A DNA stretch of 64,000 nt. Origin: an uncultured bacterium (lineage in GTDB: Bacteria; Bacillota_I; Bacilli_A; RFN20; CAG-826). Shown one piece after another: positions 28,501 through 37,897 of this stretch; position 1 is the first letter of the stretch, and the number at the start of each line of letters is the position of its first letter. The notes under the pieces were generated by a model, which did not search any database, had not been told where the DNA came from, and saw nothing but the letters and a program-made list of their open reading frames with translations. The stretch is taken from NCBI GenBank assembly GCA_949284685.1, contig CASDWE010000002.1:784106-848105 (forward strand), given 5' to 3'. The translations under genes and the position numbers were made by a program.

Positions 28501-30482
28501 AAAATAAGAAAACATTGCAAATTTGTATTGACGCTAGTTTTTTAGCAATCATTATTATTTTAACTTTTGTTCCTTATCTTGGATTTATTTCTATTCCAGG
28601 GACACCGATTTCTTTTACTATTATCCACGTAGTTGTTTTGCTTGGTGCGATGTTATTTGGATTTAAAGAAGGATTGCTATTTGGTTTTATATTTGGTTTA
28701 TGTTCATTAATAAAAGCAGCGACTATGCCACAGGCAATAACTGATCCATTATTTGTTAATCCGCTTATTTCTATTTTGCCTAGAATGATTTTTGGTGGGT
28801 TAAGCGGGTTATTTTTCTCACTTGTTAAAAAAACTAATAAGCCATTATTAACATATGTTTTATTTTATGTTTTGTGTGGTTTAATGACTTTATTTCATTC
28901 TTTTTTAACGTTGTCAGTTTTATATCTTTTCAATATGAACAGTCCATATTTTTCTGATGGCTATTTAATTCTTATTTCTTCTGTGATTTCAATTAATGGT
29001 ATAATTGAAATAGTTTTAGCAATTGTGGTTACTCCAAACATTGCCTTAAGTTTATTTAAAGGGTTTCCACAAATTACTAATTCGCCGTTTTTAGGAGTAT
29101 TATTTATGCAAAAAAAATTAAATTATAAAGTGATGTTGAAGCCATATAAAGAAGAAGCGATTTTAAATCTTAGGGATTTTATTGCAATAAATTCAACATA
29201 TGATGAAAAAACTATCGATGAAAATAATCCATTTGGAAAAGGAGTTAGCGATGCTTTAAATTATATTAGTCAATTAGCTAAAAATGATGGTTTTCATGTT
29301 ACGAATTATGGAAATAAAATTGTTGAAATTCTTTATGGCGAAGGAGAAAAAAATATTACGATCATGGCCCACGCGGATGTGGTTCCTGCAACTGGGAATT
29401 GGTCAAATAATCCTTTCAATATGGTTATTAAAAATGATATTTTATATGGTCGAGGTGTAAGTGATGACAAAGGTCCATTAATGTGTTGTTATTATGCTTT
29501 AAAAGCCATTAAAAATTATAATTTAGTTAAAGGCTATCAAATACGTTTTCTTGTTGGTGGCAATGAAGAAAGCGGTTCTCTTGGTATGAAATATTATTTT
29601 GAGACATTGAAGAAAAATCAACCAACATATGGTTTTTCTCCTGATGCAGATTGGCCCATTATTTTTGCTGAAAAAGCAATTATGAATTTTAATGTTACTT
29701 ATTTTAAAGCTTTAAAAGATGTTATTTCAATAAGCGGAGGAGTAGTATCTAATGCGGTTATTGATAAAGTTGTTTTAAAAATTAAAGATGAAAATTTATT
29801 TAATTTTTTAAGACAAAACGAAGTTGTTGATGAATCGATTTTTAAAGATGATGTGTATCAAATTATTCATTATGGTAAATCCGCACATGGTTCCACTCCT
29901 GAATTAGGTAAAAATGCTGTACTAGAATTATTAAATGTTTTAGCAAAATATTATCAAGATGATGATTTTACTAATTTTTATAATGCGATATCACCTCTTG
30001 ATGGAAAAGGTTTAAATATCGATAAAGCTAGTAAAGAAATGGGACATAATAGCTTAAATCTTGGCTTGTTTAATTATGAAAACAATAAGATGGAACTGAC
30101 TTTTAATTTTAGATTTGTCGATGGTTGTGATGTTAATCTTTTAAAAGAAAATATTCGATTAAAATTAAAAGACTGTTTAATAAATTTTGACGAGCCTAGT
30201 AAACTATTATACTATCCTAAAAAATCCAAATTAATTAAGACATTATTAAAGTCTTATCAAAAAATTACAAAAGATAAAAAATCTAAGCCAATTGCAATAG
30301 GTGGTGGAACTTATGCAAAGGAAGCTGATAATGTTGTAGCGTTTGGGATGCAATTTAAAGATTTCGATACGCATATGCATGAAAGTGATGAGTGCATTCG
30401 TCTTGATGATTTTAATAAATCGATGGAAATTTATTTAGATGCGATTCTTTCACTTGGAAAGTTAATAAAAAATGAGAACTAA
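28497..30482 (+). CDS. Fusion: ECF transporter S-component and PepV-like dipeptidase
   Basis: 661 residues in one uninterrupted frame. Residues 1-203 form an ECF substrate-binding membrane protein with about six helices (PYLGFISIPGTPISFTIIH, LFGFKEGLLFGFIFGL). Residues 204-661 are a full-length M20 dipeptidase. They contain MAHADVVPATGNW, SDDKGP, GGNEESGS, PDADWP, HGSTPELG and GGGTYAKEADNVV, so all metal and catalytic residues are present. An AGGAG site at 29093-29097 and ATG at 29106 (Met204) would allow the peptidase to be made alone as well. Overlap with coaX (ATGA) points to pantothenate as the transport substrate (inferred). Its 3' end overlaps trmB by 11 bases. Confidence 0.88.
   Translation: MKNKKTLQICIDASFLAIIIILTFVPYLGFISIPGTPISFTIIHVVVLLGAMLFGFKEGLLFGFIFGLCSLIKAATMPQAITDPLFVNPLISILPRMIFGGLSGLFFSLVKKTNKPLLTYVLFYVLCGLMTLFHSFLTLSVLYLFNMNSPYFSDGYLILISSVISINGIIEIVLAIVVTPNIALSLFKGFPQITNSPFLGVLFMQKKLNYKVMLKPYKEEAILNLRDFIAINSTYDEKTIDENNPFGKGVSDALNYISQLAKNDGFHVTNYGNKIVEILYGEGEKNITIMAHADVVPATGNWSNNPFNMVIKNDILYGRGVSDDKGPLMCCYYALKAIKNYNLVKGYQIRFLVGGNEESGSLGMKYYFETLKKNQPTYGFSPDADWPIIFAEKAIMNFNVTYFKALKDVISISGGVVSNAVIDKVVLKIKDENLFNFLRQNEVVDESIFKDDVYQIIHYGKSAHGSTPELGKNAVLELLNVLAKYYQDDDFTNFYNAISPLDGKGLNIDKASKEMGHNSLNLGLFNYENNKMELTFNFRFVDGCDVNLLKENIRLKLKDCLINFDEPSKLLYYPKKSKLIKTLLKSYQKITKDKKSKPIAIGGGTYAKEADNVVAFGMQFKDFDTHMHESDECIRLDDFNKSMEIYLDAILSLGKLIKNEN
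29092..29108 (+). promoter_or_regulatory. Internal ribosome site and ATG at the fusion junction
   Basis: TAGGAG ends eight bases before an in-frame ATG at the exact boundary between the S-component and the dipeptidase. It looks like the original start of a separate peptidase gene, kept after the stop between the genes was lost. Confidence 0.55.
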
Positions 30483-31086
30483 ATATAAACAATGGGCGAA
30501 TGATTTGCTTTTAGAAAGAAAAGATCTTCTTTACGATAATTTTGATAATTTTATTTATGATGATAAAAAAATAATTTTAGAAATAGGTTCTGGAAAAGGA
30601 GAATTTTTAGCAAAAATGGCTTTGAGATTTCCAAATTATTTTTTTGTTGGCGTTGAAAAAAATACAACATGTGCAGGTATTACCTTAAAAAAAATCATTA
30701 ATAATCAGTTAAATAATGCTAGATTAATTTGTGATGATGTTAATAATGTGATTGCCACAATTAAAGAAAATTCAATTGAAGGTATTATCTTAAATTTTTC
30801 TGATCCTTGGCCTAAAAAAAGGCATCATAAACGAAGATTAACAAACGAAAATCTTATTTTAAAATATTATGAAATTTTAAAAAAAGGCGGATTTTTAAAT
30901 TTTAAAACTGACAACAAACAGTTATTCGATGATTCTATTAAATATTTTAGCAATTCGCCATTTAAAATTTTGAAAATAGATTATGATTATAAATTTGATT
31001 CTTCTTTTGATGAAATTACTGACTATGAAATGTATTATCGTGATTTGAATCAACCTATATATAAAATTTATTTAATGAAGGAGTAA
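30472..31086 (+). CDS. trmB: tRNA (guanine-N7-)-methyltransferase
   Basis: 204 residues, class I SAM methyltransferase that forms m7G46 in the variable loop of tRNAs. The SAM loop is LEIGSGKGEFLAKMA, and the family signature is LNFSDPWPKKRHHKRRL. The C-terminal catalytic Thr/Asp/Glu segment is FKTDN. Its start overlaps the fusion gene by 11 bases. Confidence 0.96.
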   Translation: MRTKYKQWANDLLLERKDLLYDNFDNFIYDDKKIILEIGSGKGEFLAKMALRFPNYFFVGVEKNTTCAGITLKKIINNQLNNARLICDDVNNVIATIKENSIEGIILNFSDPWPKKRHHKRRLTNENLILKYYEILKKGGFLNFKTDNKQLFDDSIKYFSNSPFKILKIDYDYKFDSSFDEITDYEMYYRDLNQPIYKIYLMKE

Positions 31087-31089
31087 ATT

Positions 31090-32139
31090 ATGTTTAAAAA
31101 AACTGAATTTGATTTATTTAAAAAATATTGTCAAATAAATAGCGTTTCATCTTTTGAAAATAACGTTTGTAAACAATTAATTCAAGATTATAAAAAGTTA
31201 GATTTAGAATTAATTTATGATAATATTGGTAATATTTTTGCCTTAAAAAAATCAAAAAATCCTCACGCTTTTAAACTATTAATTGATGGACATATGGATG
31301 AAGTTGGTTTTATTGTAAGAAGAATATTAAAAAACGGATTAATTAATTGTCAGCCAATAGGAGGCATTTCCTTAAATGGTGTTTCTAGTCAAAGATTTTT
31401 ATTAACCAATAAAGAAGGAAAGGCGTTTGTTGGTTGTGTGGATATTTTATCAATCAAAGATGATAGTAAAATTTATGATTTAAATTTTGATTTTGGTTTT
31501 AAAGATGAACAAGATGCTCAAAATAATAATATAAAAATGGGCGATATGGTTTCGTTTATTGGCGAAACAGTTTTAATTAATAATAAAGAAAGACTGATGT
31601 CAAAAGCTATCGATGACCGTTATGGAATTGTTTTAGGATTAGAAATTTTAAAATATTTCAAGGATGTCGATTTAGATTTTGATTTATATGTTGGTGGTTC
31701 GGTACAAGAAGAAGTAGGTTTAAGAGGGGCAAAAGTATCCCCAAATCATATTCAACCTGATTTAGTTATCGTCTTAGATTGTTCGCCAAGTCGTGAAACG
31801 ATTCAAGATGATGGTCAACTTGGAAAAGGGGTTTTGATTAGATATCATGATGCTTCTATGATTGCAAAACCAAAACTTTTATCTTTTCAAGAAGAAGTAT
31901 TAAAAAAACATCATATAAAATATCAATATTTTAAAGCTCTAGGTGGCACAAACGCGGGAGCGTATCATACTTCTTTAGAGGGTGTAAATACGCTTACACA
32001 TTGTATATGTGCAAGAAATTTACATAGTGCAAATACAATTATCGATAGCGGTGATTATCAATCCGCTAAAAAAGGGTTAATTAAAATATTACTTTCGCTA
32101 AATCATGAGAAGATTGCATCATTAATACAACAACAATAA
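31090..32139 (+). CDS. M42 family glutamyl/leucyl aminopeptidase
   Basis: 349 residues, cobalt/zinc TET-type aminopeptidase that trims short cytosolic peptides. Metal ligands and catalytic acids are visible in DGHMDEVGFIV, KAIDDRYGIVLG, VQEEVGLRGAK, LDCSPSRE, and the C-terminal GGTNAGAYHTS with the final metal His near CARNLHS. With the upstream PepV-like dipeptidase it suggests growth on peptides. It starts three bases after trmB. Confidence 0.93.
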   Translation: MFKKTEFDLFKKYCQINSVSSFENNVCKQLIQDYKKLDLELIYDNIGNIFALKKSKNPHAFKLLIDGHMDEVGFIVRRILKNGLINCQPIGGISLNGVSSQRFLLTNKEGKAFVGCVDILSIKDDSKIYDLNFDFGFKDEQDAQNNNIKMGDMVSFIGETVLINNKERLMSKAIDDRYGIVLGLEILKYFKDVDLDFDLYVGGSVQEEVGLRGAKVSPNHIQPDLVIVLDCSPSRETIQDDGQLGKGVLIRYHDASMIAKPKLLSFQEEVLKKHHIKYQYFKALGGTNAGAYHTSLEGVNTLTHCICARNLHSANTIIDSGDYQSAKKGLIKILLSLNHEKIASLIQQQ

Positions 32140-32234
32140 AAAATAATAAATATTGGGAATTTGCACAGTTTTTTTCAAAAATAATTGGAAAAAATTATTA
32201 CATGCGTTATCATTAAAACATACGGAGGATATTT

Positions 32235-32660
32235 ATGAAAAACATAGTTAAAGGATCAATTTTAAGTGCTGCTCTTTTATTTTCATTGACCGCTTGTGCT
32301 CCATCTGTTGACACAATGGTTGCTAATTTAAAAAACAACGAATTCGAGGTCGTTGAAACAACAGATCAATCTGAATTACTAGGTCTTACTGCTACGATAA
32401 ATCTTGGCTTAACATTAGCGGGTGAAGATTTTACAGTCAAAATTGTTTATATGGCAAGTGCAGGCAAAGTAGATGATGAAGGAATGCACGCTGCTAGCAT
32501 TGTGGAATTTGAAGATGGTAGTCAAGCTCAAAATGTCTATAATATTTTAGGTGCTGATGCACTTCAAGGTGAAGAGGGCGAAGAATATGATGTAGTCGTT
32601 GCAGGTGCCGCTATTGTATCTTATAACGACGATTACACCAAAGGTGTTTTAGGCTTATAA
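32235..32660 (+). CDS. Small lipoprotein, unknown function
   Basis: 141 residues. The signal peptide ends in SLTAC (Cys21), predicting a membrane-anchored surface lipoprotein. The mature part is small, acidic and beta-rich, with VEFEDGSQAQNVYNIL near the middle and no recognised motif. It has a GGAGG ribosome site, and the base composition is more balanced than that of its neighbours. A strong terminator follows 24 bases later. Confidence 0.65.
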   Translation: MKNIVKGSILSAALLFSLTACAPSVDTMVANLKNNEFEVVETTDQSELLGLTATINLGLTLAGEDFTVKIVYMASAGKVDDEGMHAASIVEFEDGSQAQNVYNILGADALQGEEGEEYDVVVAGAAIVSYNDDYTKGVLGL

Positions 32661-32683
32661 TTTATCTTGAAAAGTCATTTAAT

Positions 32684-32707
32684 AAAAAGACGGACAACCG
32701 TCTTTTT
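32684..32707 (+). terminator. Terminator after the lipoprotein gene
   Basis: A ten-base stem (AAAAAGACGG/CCGTCTTTTT) with an ACAA loop and T-run. It ends the coaX-to-lipoprotein transcripts. Confidence 0.85.
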
Positions 32708-32727
32708 TTACTTTAAACATATAAATG

Positions 32728-32756
32728 TTTACTTTATTGATTTAAAAACATAAAAT
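32728..32756 (+). promoter_or_regulatory. Promoter of the nicotinate phosphoribosyltransferase gene
   Basis: TTTACT and TAAAAT with a 17-base spacer, between the terminator and the ATG at 32782. The ribosome site before that ATG is weak. Confidence 0.45.
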
Positions 32757-32781
32757 ATAAACTGCGGATTGGTAGAAAAAA

Positions 32782-33885
32782 ATGGAAGAATTAGAAATTA
32801 AATTAAAAGAGCAAGGCAAAATATCAAGATTAACAAATAAAACATTTAATTTTGATAAAAGATTGAAAGATGGTTTTTTCAGTGCGAACTATTTTTTAAA
32901 AACGCATCAAATTGTTTCACAAAATTTAAAAGGTCATATCGTTACTATGCAATGGTTTCAACGTCGTGATGATGTGATGCTATGCGGAATTGATGAGGCT
33001 ATTGCTATTTTGCATACTTTTGCTCATAATCCTCAAGATTTAGAAATTTTAGCATTAAATGATGGCGATATTATTAATAAAAACGAACCGGTTTTAAAAG
33101 TGAGCGGTCGTTATGAAGATTTTGGTTTTTTAGAAAGCGTAATTGATGGAATTTTAGCTAGAAGAAGTTCAGTCGCTACAAATGTTTATTGGGTAAAAAA
33201 AGTTCTTGGTGATAGTCCTTGTTTTTCAATGGCGGATCGTCAAGATGATTATTTAACGCAAGTTGGTGATGGCTACGCTACTTATGTTGCAGGTATTAAT
33301 AAAGTTTCCACTGATGCACAAGGTTTGTGGTGGGGAGGAAAAGGCATGGGAACAATGCCACATGCTTTGATAGAAATGTGCCAAGGCGATGTTTGTAAAG
33401 CTGCTGATTTATATCATAAAACTTTTCCAAATGAAAAAGTTACGGCTTTGATTGATTATAACAATGACGTAATAAGAGATTCTTTAAAACTTGCTAAACA
33501 TTTAGGAAAAACTTTAAAAGCTGTCCGTGTCGATACTTCTTTATCTTTAATAGATCATTATTTTGATGATAAAGATACAACTGGTTTTGATCCGCATGGA
33601 GTTTGTAAAGAATTAATTTTTGCTTTAAGAAAAGCATTAGATGATAATGGATTTGATTATGTAGAAATTGTTGTATCTTCTTCTTTTACAATGGAAAAAA
33701 TTAAAGAATGGAAAAAATTAAATGTTCCAGTAGATTTATATGGTGTAGGAACTTATTTTGTTAACAATTCAACATGTGGATTTACTGGTGATTTGGTTCG
33801 TCTTGATGGAAAGATGGAAGCCAAAGAAGGACGATACGATATTCCTAGTGCTAGATTAAAAAAAGTTAAATATCCGATTTATTAA
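32782..33885 (+). CDS. pncB: Nicotinate phosphoribosyltransferase, short type
   Basis: 367 residues. It joins nicotinate and PRPP to give nicotinate mononucleotide, the salvage entry to NAD. The barrel is recognisable from FFSANYFLKTHQI, the RRDD segment, ILARRSSVATN, KVSTDAQGLWWGGKGMGTMPHALI and LYGVGTYFVNN. It lacks the C-terminal extension of the long (about 490-residue) Bacillus enzyme and resembles the short archaeal/actinobacterial form. No de novo NAD genes are in the window. Confidence 0.88.
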   Translation: MEELEIKLKEQGKISRLTNKTFNFDKRLKDGFFSANYFLKTHQIVSQNLKGHIVTMQWFQRRDDVMLCGIDEAIAILHTFAHNPQDLEILALNDGDIINKNEPVLKVSGRYEDFGFLESVIDGILARRSSVATNVYWVKKVLGDSPCFSMADRQDDYLTQVGDGYATYVAGINKVSTDAQGLWWGGKGMGTMPHALIEMCQGDVCKAADLYHKTFPNEKVTALIDYNNDVIRDSLKLAKHLGKTLKAVRVDTSLSLIDHYFDDKDTTGFDPHGVCKELIFALRKALDDNGFDYVEIVVSSSFTMEKIKEWKKLNVPVDLYGVGTYFVNNSTCGFTGDLVRLDGKMEAKEGRYDIPSARLKKVKYPIY

Positions 33886-33909
33886 AAATAATAAAAAAAG
33901 GAGAATATT

Positions 33910-35163
33910 ATGAATAAAGTTTTAGACGATTTATTGTATCGTGGATTAATTAAAGATTTTTCTAACCAAGAATTAATGCACGAATTATTAAGCACAAAAC
34001 AAACAATATATTGTGGTTTTGATCCTAGTGCCTCTAGTATGCATGTTGGAAATTATGTAATGATTTCTCTTTTAATGCGTTTACAAAGAGCAGGTCATAA
34101 GATTATTGCTCTTGTCGGTGGGGCAACTGGAATGATTGGAGATCCATCTGGAAAAAGTAAAGAAAGAAATTTGCAAGACAAAAATACTTTATATAAAAAT
34201 ACACAAGCTATTAAACAGCAATTAGAAAAATTTATTGATTTAAGCGATCCTAATAAAGGTATTATTTTAAATAATTACGATTGGCTTTCAAAAATATCTC
34301 TGCTTGACATGTTAAGAGATTATGGAAAATATTTTTCAATCAATTATTTATTAAGCAAAGATATAATTGCTTCAAGATTAGAAAGTGGAATATCTTTTAC
34401 AGAATTTTCTTATAATATTTTACAAGCTATTGACTATTTGCACTTATATAAAAATTATGATTGTCATATTCAAATAGGTGGTTCTGATCAATGGGGCAAT
34501 CTCACCAGCGGTTTAGAATTAATTAGAAAAGTCGAACCAGATGCAAAATGTTCTGTAATGACTTGTCATCTAATTACGCGTGCTGATGGAAAAAAATTTG
34601 GAAAATCAGAACAAGGCGCTTTATTTTTAAATAAAGAATTAACCTCTCCATATCAACTATATCAATATTTTTATAATGTGACGGATGATGATGCTTGTAA
34701 ATATTTAAAAGTTTTCACATTTTTAGAAAAAGAAGAAATTGAAAAAATAATCAAAGAACATTTAGCAAATCTTGGTCAAAGAATTGCCCAAAAAGTTCTT
34801 GCTTACGAGATTTGTAAAGATATTCATGGAAAAGAAGAAGCCGATAACGCTGTGATGATGTCTAATGCATTATTTAGTGGAGATGTTACCAAATTAAACG
34901 AAAAACAATTATTAGAAGTTTTTAATGGCTTAACATATGAATTTGATGGCAAAAGCATTAATATTTTAGATGCTTTGTTATTGACTAAATCTGCCTCTAG
35001 CAAGCGTGAAGCTAGACAATTTTTATCAAGCAACGCTGTCAGTGTCAATTCAAATAAAATTAATGATGAAACATATACTTTAGACACAAGCAATGCTTTA
35101 TATAATAAATATATAGTCATTAGACGCGGAAAAAAGGTATATTCATTGCTTTGTTTAAAATAG
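33910..35163 (+). CDS. tyrS: Tyrosyl-tRNA synthetase
   Basis: 417 residues, class Ic. YCGFDPSASSMHVGNYV includes the HIGH-like motif, GGSDQWGNLTSG binds tyrosine and tRNA, and KFGKSEQGALFLN is the KMSKS-like loop. A C-terminal S4-like domain (SKREARQFLSSNAVSVN) binds the tRNA. It has an AAAGGAGAA ribosome site. It faces rpsD across a shared terminator, as in Bacillus. Confidence 0.97.
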   Translation: MNKVLDDLLYRGLIKDFSNQELMHELLSTKQTIYCGFDPSASSMHVGNYVMISLLMRLQRAGHKIIALVGGATGMIGDPSGKSKERNLQDKNTLYKNTQAIKQQLEKFIDLSDPNKGIILNNYDWLSKISLLDMLRDYGKYFSINYLLSKDIIASRLESGISFTEFSYNILQAIDYLHLYKNYDCHIQIGGSDQWGNLTSGLELIRKVEPDAKCSVMTCHLITRADGKKFGKSEQGALFLNKELTSPYQLYQYFYNVTDDDACKYLKVFTFLEKEEIEKIIKEHLANLGQRIAQKVLAYEICKDIHGKEEADNAVMMSNALFSGDVTKLNEKQLLEVFNGLTYEFDGKSINILDALLLTKSASSKREARQFLSSNAVSVNSNKINDETYTLDTSNALYNKYIVIRRGKKVYSLLCLK

Positions 35164-35190
35164 ATATTTTATTTTAATAATAAAATAAAA

Positions 35191-35217
35191 AAAGTTCATC
35201 GACCGATGAACTTTTTA
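35191..35217. terminator. Two-way terminator between tyrS and rpsD
   Basis: A ten-base stem (AAAGTTCATC/GATGAACTTT) with a short GACC loop. An A-run lies to the left and a T-run to the right, so it serves both converging genes. Confidence 0.85.
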
Positions 35218-35235
35218 AAATCACATTTTTTAAAA

Positions 35236-35841
35236 TTATAACTTACGGTTATAGTATTCAACAATTTGTGATTCAGCAATGTCTAATGGTAATTCATTAC
35301 GGCTTGGTTCGCGGACAAATGTACCGGAAAAATGTTCTTTATCAACATTAACATAAGCACAACTATTAGCGATGATTTCTAAAGATTCTTTAATTGCTTT
35401 CATATTTTGATCTTTTTCTGGAATTGAAATAACATCGTTAATAGAACATAAATATGAAGGAATTGTTACCTTTTTACCATTTACTAAGACATGGCCATGA
35501 TTTACTAATTGTCTTGCCGCTTTACGAGTGCGTGCAAAACCCATACGGAACACTAAGTTATCAAGTCTTGATTCTAATAATTTCATGAAAGCAAAACCAG
35601 TAACTTCTTTGCTTTTCAATGCAAGCATGAATAAACGTCTAAATTGACGTTCATTAACGCCATACATAGTTCTTAATTTTTGTTTTTCAAGCAATTGTTT
35701 GCCGTATTCACTCGCTTTTTTCTTACGATCTTTGCCGTGTTGGCCTGGACCATAAGGACGTCTTGATAATTCTTTTCCAGTTTCTAAAATAGAAAAGTTA
35801 AGATGACGAGATTTTTTCCAATCAGAACCAGTGTATCTCAT
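35236..35841 (-). CDS. rpsD: 30S ribosomal protein S4
   Basis: 201 residues. RYTGSDWKKSRHLNFSI at the start and RRPYGPGQHG are family marks; the S4 RNA-binding motif is LDNLVFRMGFARTRKAARQ. It is the zinc-free form. It has an AAGGAG ribosome site and a roughly 145-base leader that can fold, so it is probably self-regulated. Confidence 0.98.
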   Translation of the reverse strand: MRYTGSDWKKSRHLNFSILETGKELSRRPYGPGQHGKDRKKKASEYGKQLLEKQKLRTMYGVNERQFRRLFMLALKSKEVTGFAFMKLLESRLDNLVFRMGFARTRKAARQLVNHGHVLVNGKKVTIPSYLCSINDVISIPEKDQNMKAIKESLEIIANSCAYVNVDKEHFSGTFVREPSRNELPLDIAESQIVEYYNRKL

Positions 35842-35987
35842 TGATATTTCTCCTTTCTTTATTTGTTTTATGCAAATAATGACAGGGATTAATTCCTGCT
35901 TCGGGTGTTTAATATTCGCCTTTTAGCATTGGTTACTTATTAAATTAAACATCAGACAAGCAATATTAACCTGCTAGATTACATGCA
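35842..35987 (-). ncRNA. Putative S4-binding leader of rpsD mRNA
   Basis: About 145 transcribed bases precede rpsD. On the minus strand TGTTTAA pairs with a later TTAAACA, enclosing conserved-looking unpaired sequence. A CAGG/CCTG hairpin follows, then the ribosome site. Firmicute rpsD leaders are known to be bound by S4 to repress translation. The assignment rests on position, length and these pairings; I could not run a covariance model. This accounts for most of the gap between rpsD and ezrA. Confidence 0.5.
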
Positions 35988-35993
35988 AATGTA

Positions 35994-36022
35994 AATATAC
36001 ATATAAATATGTATTAAGTCAA
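35994..36022 (-). promoter_or_regulatory. Promoter of rpsD
   Basis: Minus-strand TTGACT and TATATT with a 17-base spacer. It sets the start of the structured leader at about 35987. The rest of the gap up to 36152 is AT-rich and must hold the ezrA promoter; an AGAGGA ribosome site precedes the ezrA ATG. Confidence 0.65.
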
Positions 36023-36152
36023 ATATTTTTTAATATTTTTTTCTAATAATGAAAATTTAAATATTTTTTATTTTATGTCTATAAAAATAATATAATTTTA
36101 TTTAAAATTATCATCGACTAGGCTAGAATATTAATAGTATAAAGAGGAAAAA

Positions 36153-37895
36153 ATGATACAGCCATATTTATTAGTAGATTCAAATACGTTACCTTGGATT
36201 ATTGTCGGTATAGTTTTAGGTGTAGCTATATTAGCGGTAATATTATTTTTATTATTCAAATTTGTTTTCATTAGAAAAAGATATGAAAAGCAAATCAAAG
36301 AATTAGATCGTAGATATTCTTATTTAGATGCACTAATGATTGGGCAAGACGCTCAATATATTAAAAGACTTGAAATGATTAGTCGCACTAACTTGTTATA
36401 TGTTGACAAATATAATGAATATCAAAAGAAATTCAAAAAAGTTTTTGAAATTGACGATAAATACGCCCAAGGTGTAATTAGACAATTAAAAACTTTAATA
36501 GAAAATAAGCAATATCGTCAATTAAAACAAGCTATCCAAGAAGGCAAAAAAGCTATTGCCGCTTTTGAAAGTAGTGCTAATCAATTGGATAGCGAATTAA
36601 CCAAATTAATTAAACCAGAAGAAGAGGCACGTCAATTAGCTTTAAGACTTAAAGAAAATTTAAGAAGTGTCAAGCAAACATATGCCAATAATTTGTCTGA
36701 TTTAGAATTAGTTAGCAATTCTCTTGAACGAATATTTGAAAAACTAGACAGTACTTTCAACGAATTTGACATGCATATTGATAGTGCAGAATATGATGAT
36801 GCAAACGATTTGCTTCCAGTCGTGGATAAAGTTATCGAACAACTAAAGAATGTTTTAGTAGACTTACCTAAATTATGCGTTTTAGTAGGAAAAATATTGC
36901 CAGAAAAAGTCTCATCATTAGAAAACGAAAGCGATTCCTTAACAACGCAAGGTTATCCTTTACATCATTTGTTGTTAACAAAGAAATTTGAAGAATATAA
37001 CAATGAATTAAATAATCTAAAAAATCGTTTGATTTCTCTTAATGTTAAAGATGTAAAAGAAGACATTGATAAATTTCAAAACGATATTGAAATCATGCAT
37101 GATAATTTTAGAAAAGAAGTAGATGCTAAAATTTATTTTGATCAAAACCAAAACGACATTTATAACAAAGTATTAATATTAGAAAAAAACTTTTTACGAT
37201 TAGTTTCGCTTTTACCAGAAATGAATCGTGTTTATAAAATAAGTGAAGAAGAAACAAAACGCATCAACGTTTTAAAAGATGATATTAATCAATTAGGTAG
37301 TAGCAAGAGAGTTCTTGATACTTTTGTGCATTCATCTACTCCTCAACCATATTCTATTTTGCAAGTAAAATTAGAAAAATTAATTGATGATTATAATTCT
37401 GTTAGCAAAGAAGTCAGCGATTTTAAAGTGTTTTTAGAGTCGCTAAAACTTACTTCTGAGGAAGCTTATAATCTTGTATTTTCATATTACTATCGCTTAA
37501 AACAATGTGAGTTACAATTACAAAATATTGCAATAAATGCGACAATAGAAAAATATCAACCAAAAATAGAGCAATGTTATCAACTGCTAAACGAAATAGA
37601 AGAAATTATTAAAGTTACACCCATTGATATGGAATTGATAACAAGCAAAGTTGATGAATTAAAAACTATTACCAATGATTTATTTGACAATGTCAATAAT
37701 ACTAGCAATGTTTCACAAATGGCGGAATCTGCGATATTATACGCTAATAGAGATCGCAAACATCAAATTGACGTTCACCAACAACTTTTATTAAGCGAAC
37801 AATTATTTTTTAACGGAGAATTTGAAAAAACGTATCATGATGTTGTCTCATTATTAAAGACAAAACATGTTGAAGACGGAAATAACAATAATTAG
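36153..37895 (+). CDS. ezrA: Septation ring formation regulator EzrA
   Basis: 580 residues. An N-terminal membrane helix (about residues 14-38), with the start of the protein outside, is followed by a wholly alpha-helical, spectrin-like coiled-coil cytoplasmic part. EzrA limits FtsZ ring formation to midcell and connects division to wall synthesis. It implies FtsZ-based division. Its position before a cysteine desulfurase and thiI, opposite rpsD, is the conserved Bacillus arrangement. Family identity rests on architecture, length and context rather than on catalytic motifs. Confidence 0.88.
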   Translation: MIQPYLLVDSNTLPWIIVGIVLGVAILAVILFLLFKFVFIRKRYEKQIKELDRRYSYLDALMIGQDAQYIKRLEMISRTNLLYVDKYNEYQKKFKKVFEIDDKYAQGVIRQLKTLIENKQYRQLKQAIQEGKKAIAAFESSANQLDSELTKLIKPEEEARQLALRLKENLRSVKQTYANNLSDLELVSNSLERIFEKLDSTFNEFDMHIDSAEYDDANDLLPVVDKVIEQLKNVLVDLPKLCVLVGKILPEKVSSLENESDSLTTQGYPLHHLLLTKKFEEYNNELNNLKNRLISLNVKDVKEDIDKFQNDIEIMHDNFRKEVDAKIYFDQNQNDIYNKVLILEKNFLRLVSLLPEMNRVYKISEEETKRINVLKDDINQLGSSKRVLDTFVHSSTPQPYSILQVKLEKLIDDYNSVSKEVSDFKVFLESLKLTSEEAYNLVFSYYYRLKQCELQLQNIAINATIEKYQPKIEQCYQLLNEIEEIIKVTPIDMELITSKVDELKTITNDLFDNVNNTSNVSQMAESAILYANRDRKHQIDVHQQLLLSEQLFFNGEFEKTYHDVVSLLKTKHVEDGNNNN

Positions 37896-37897
37896 TT

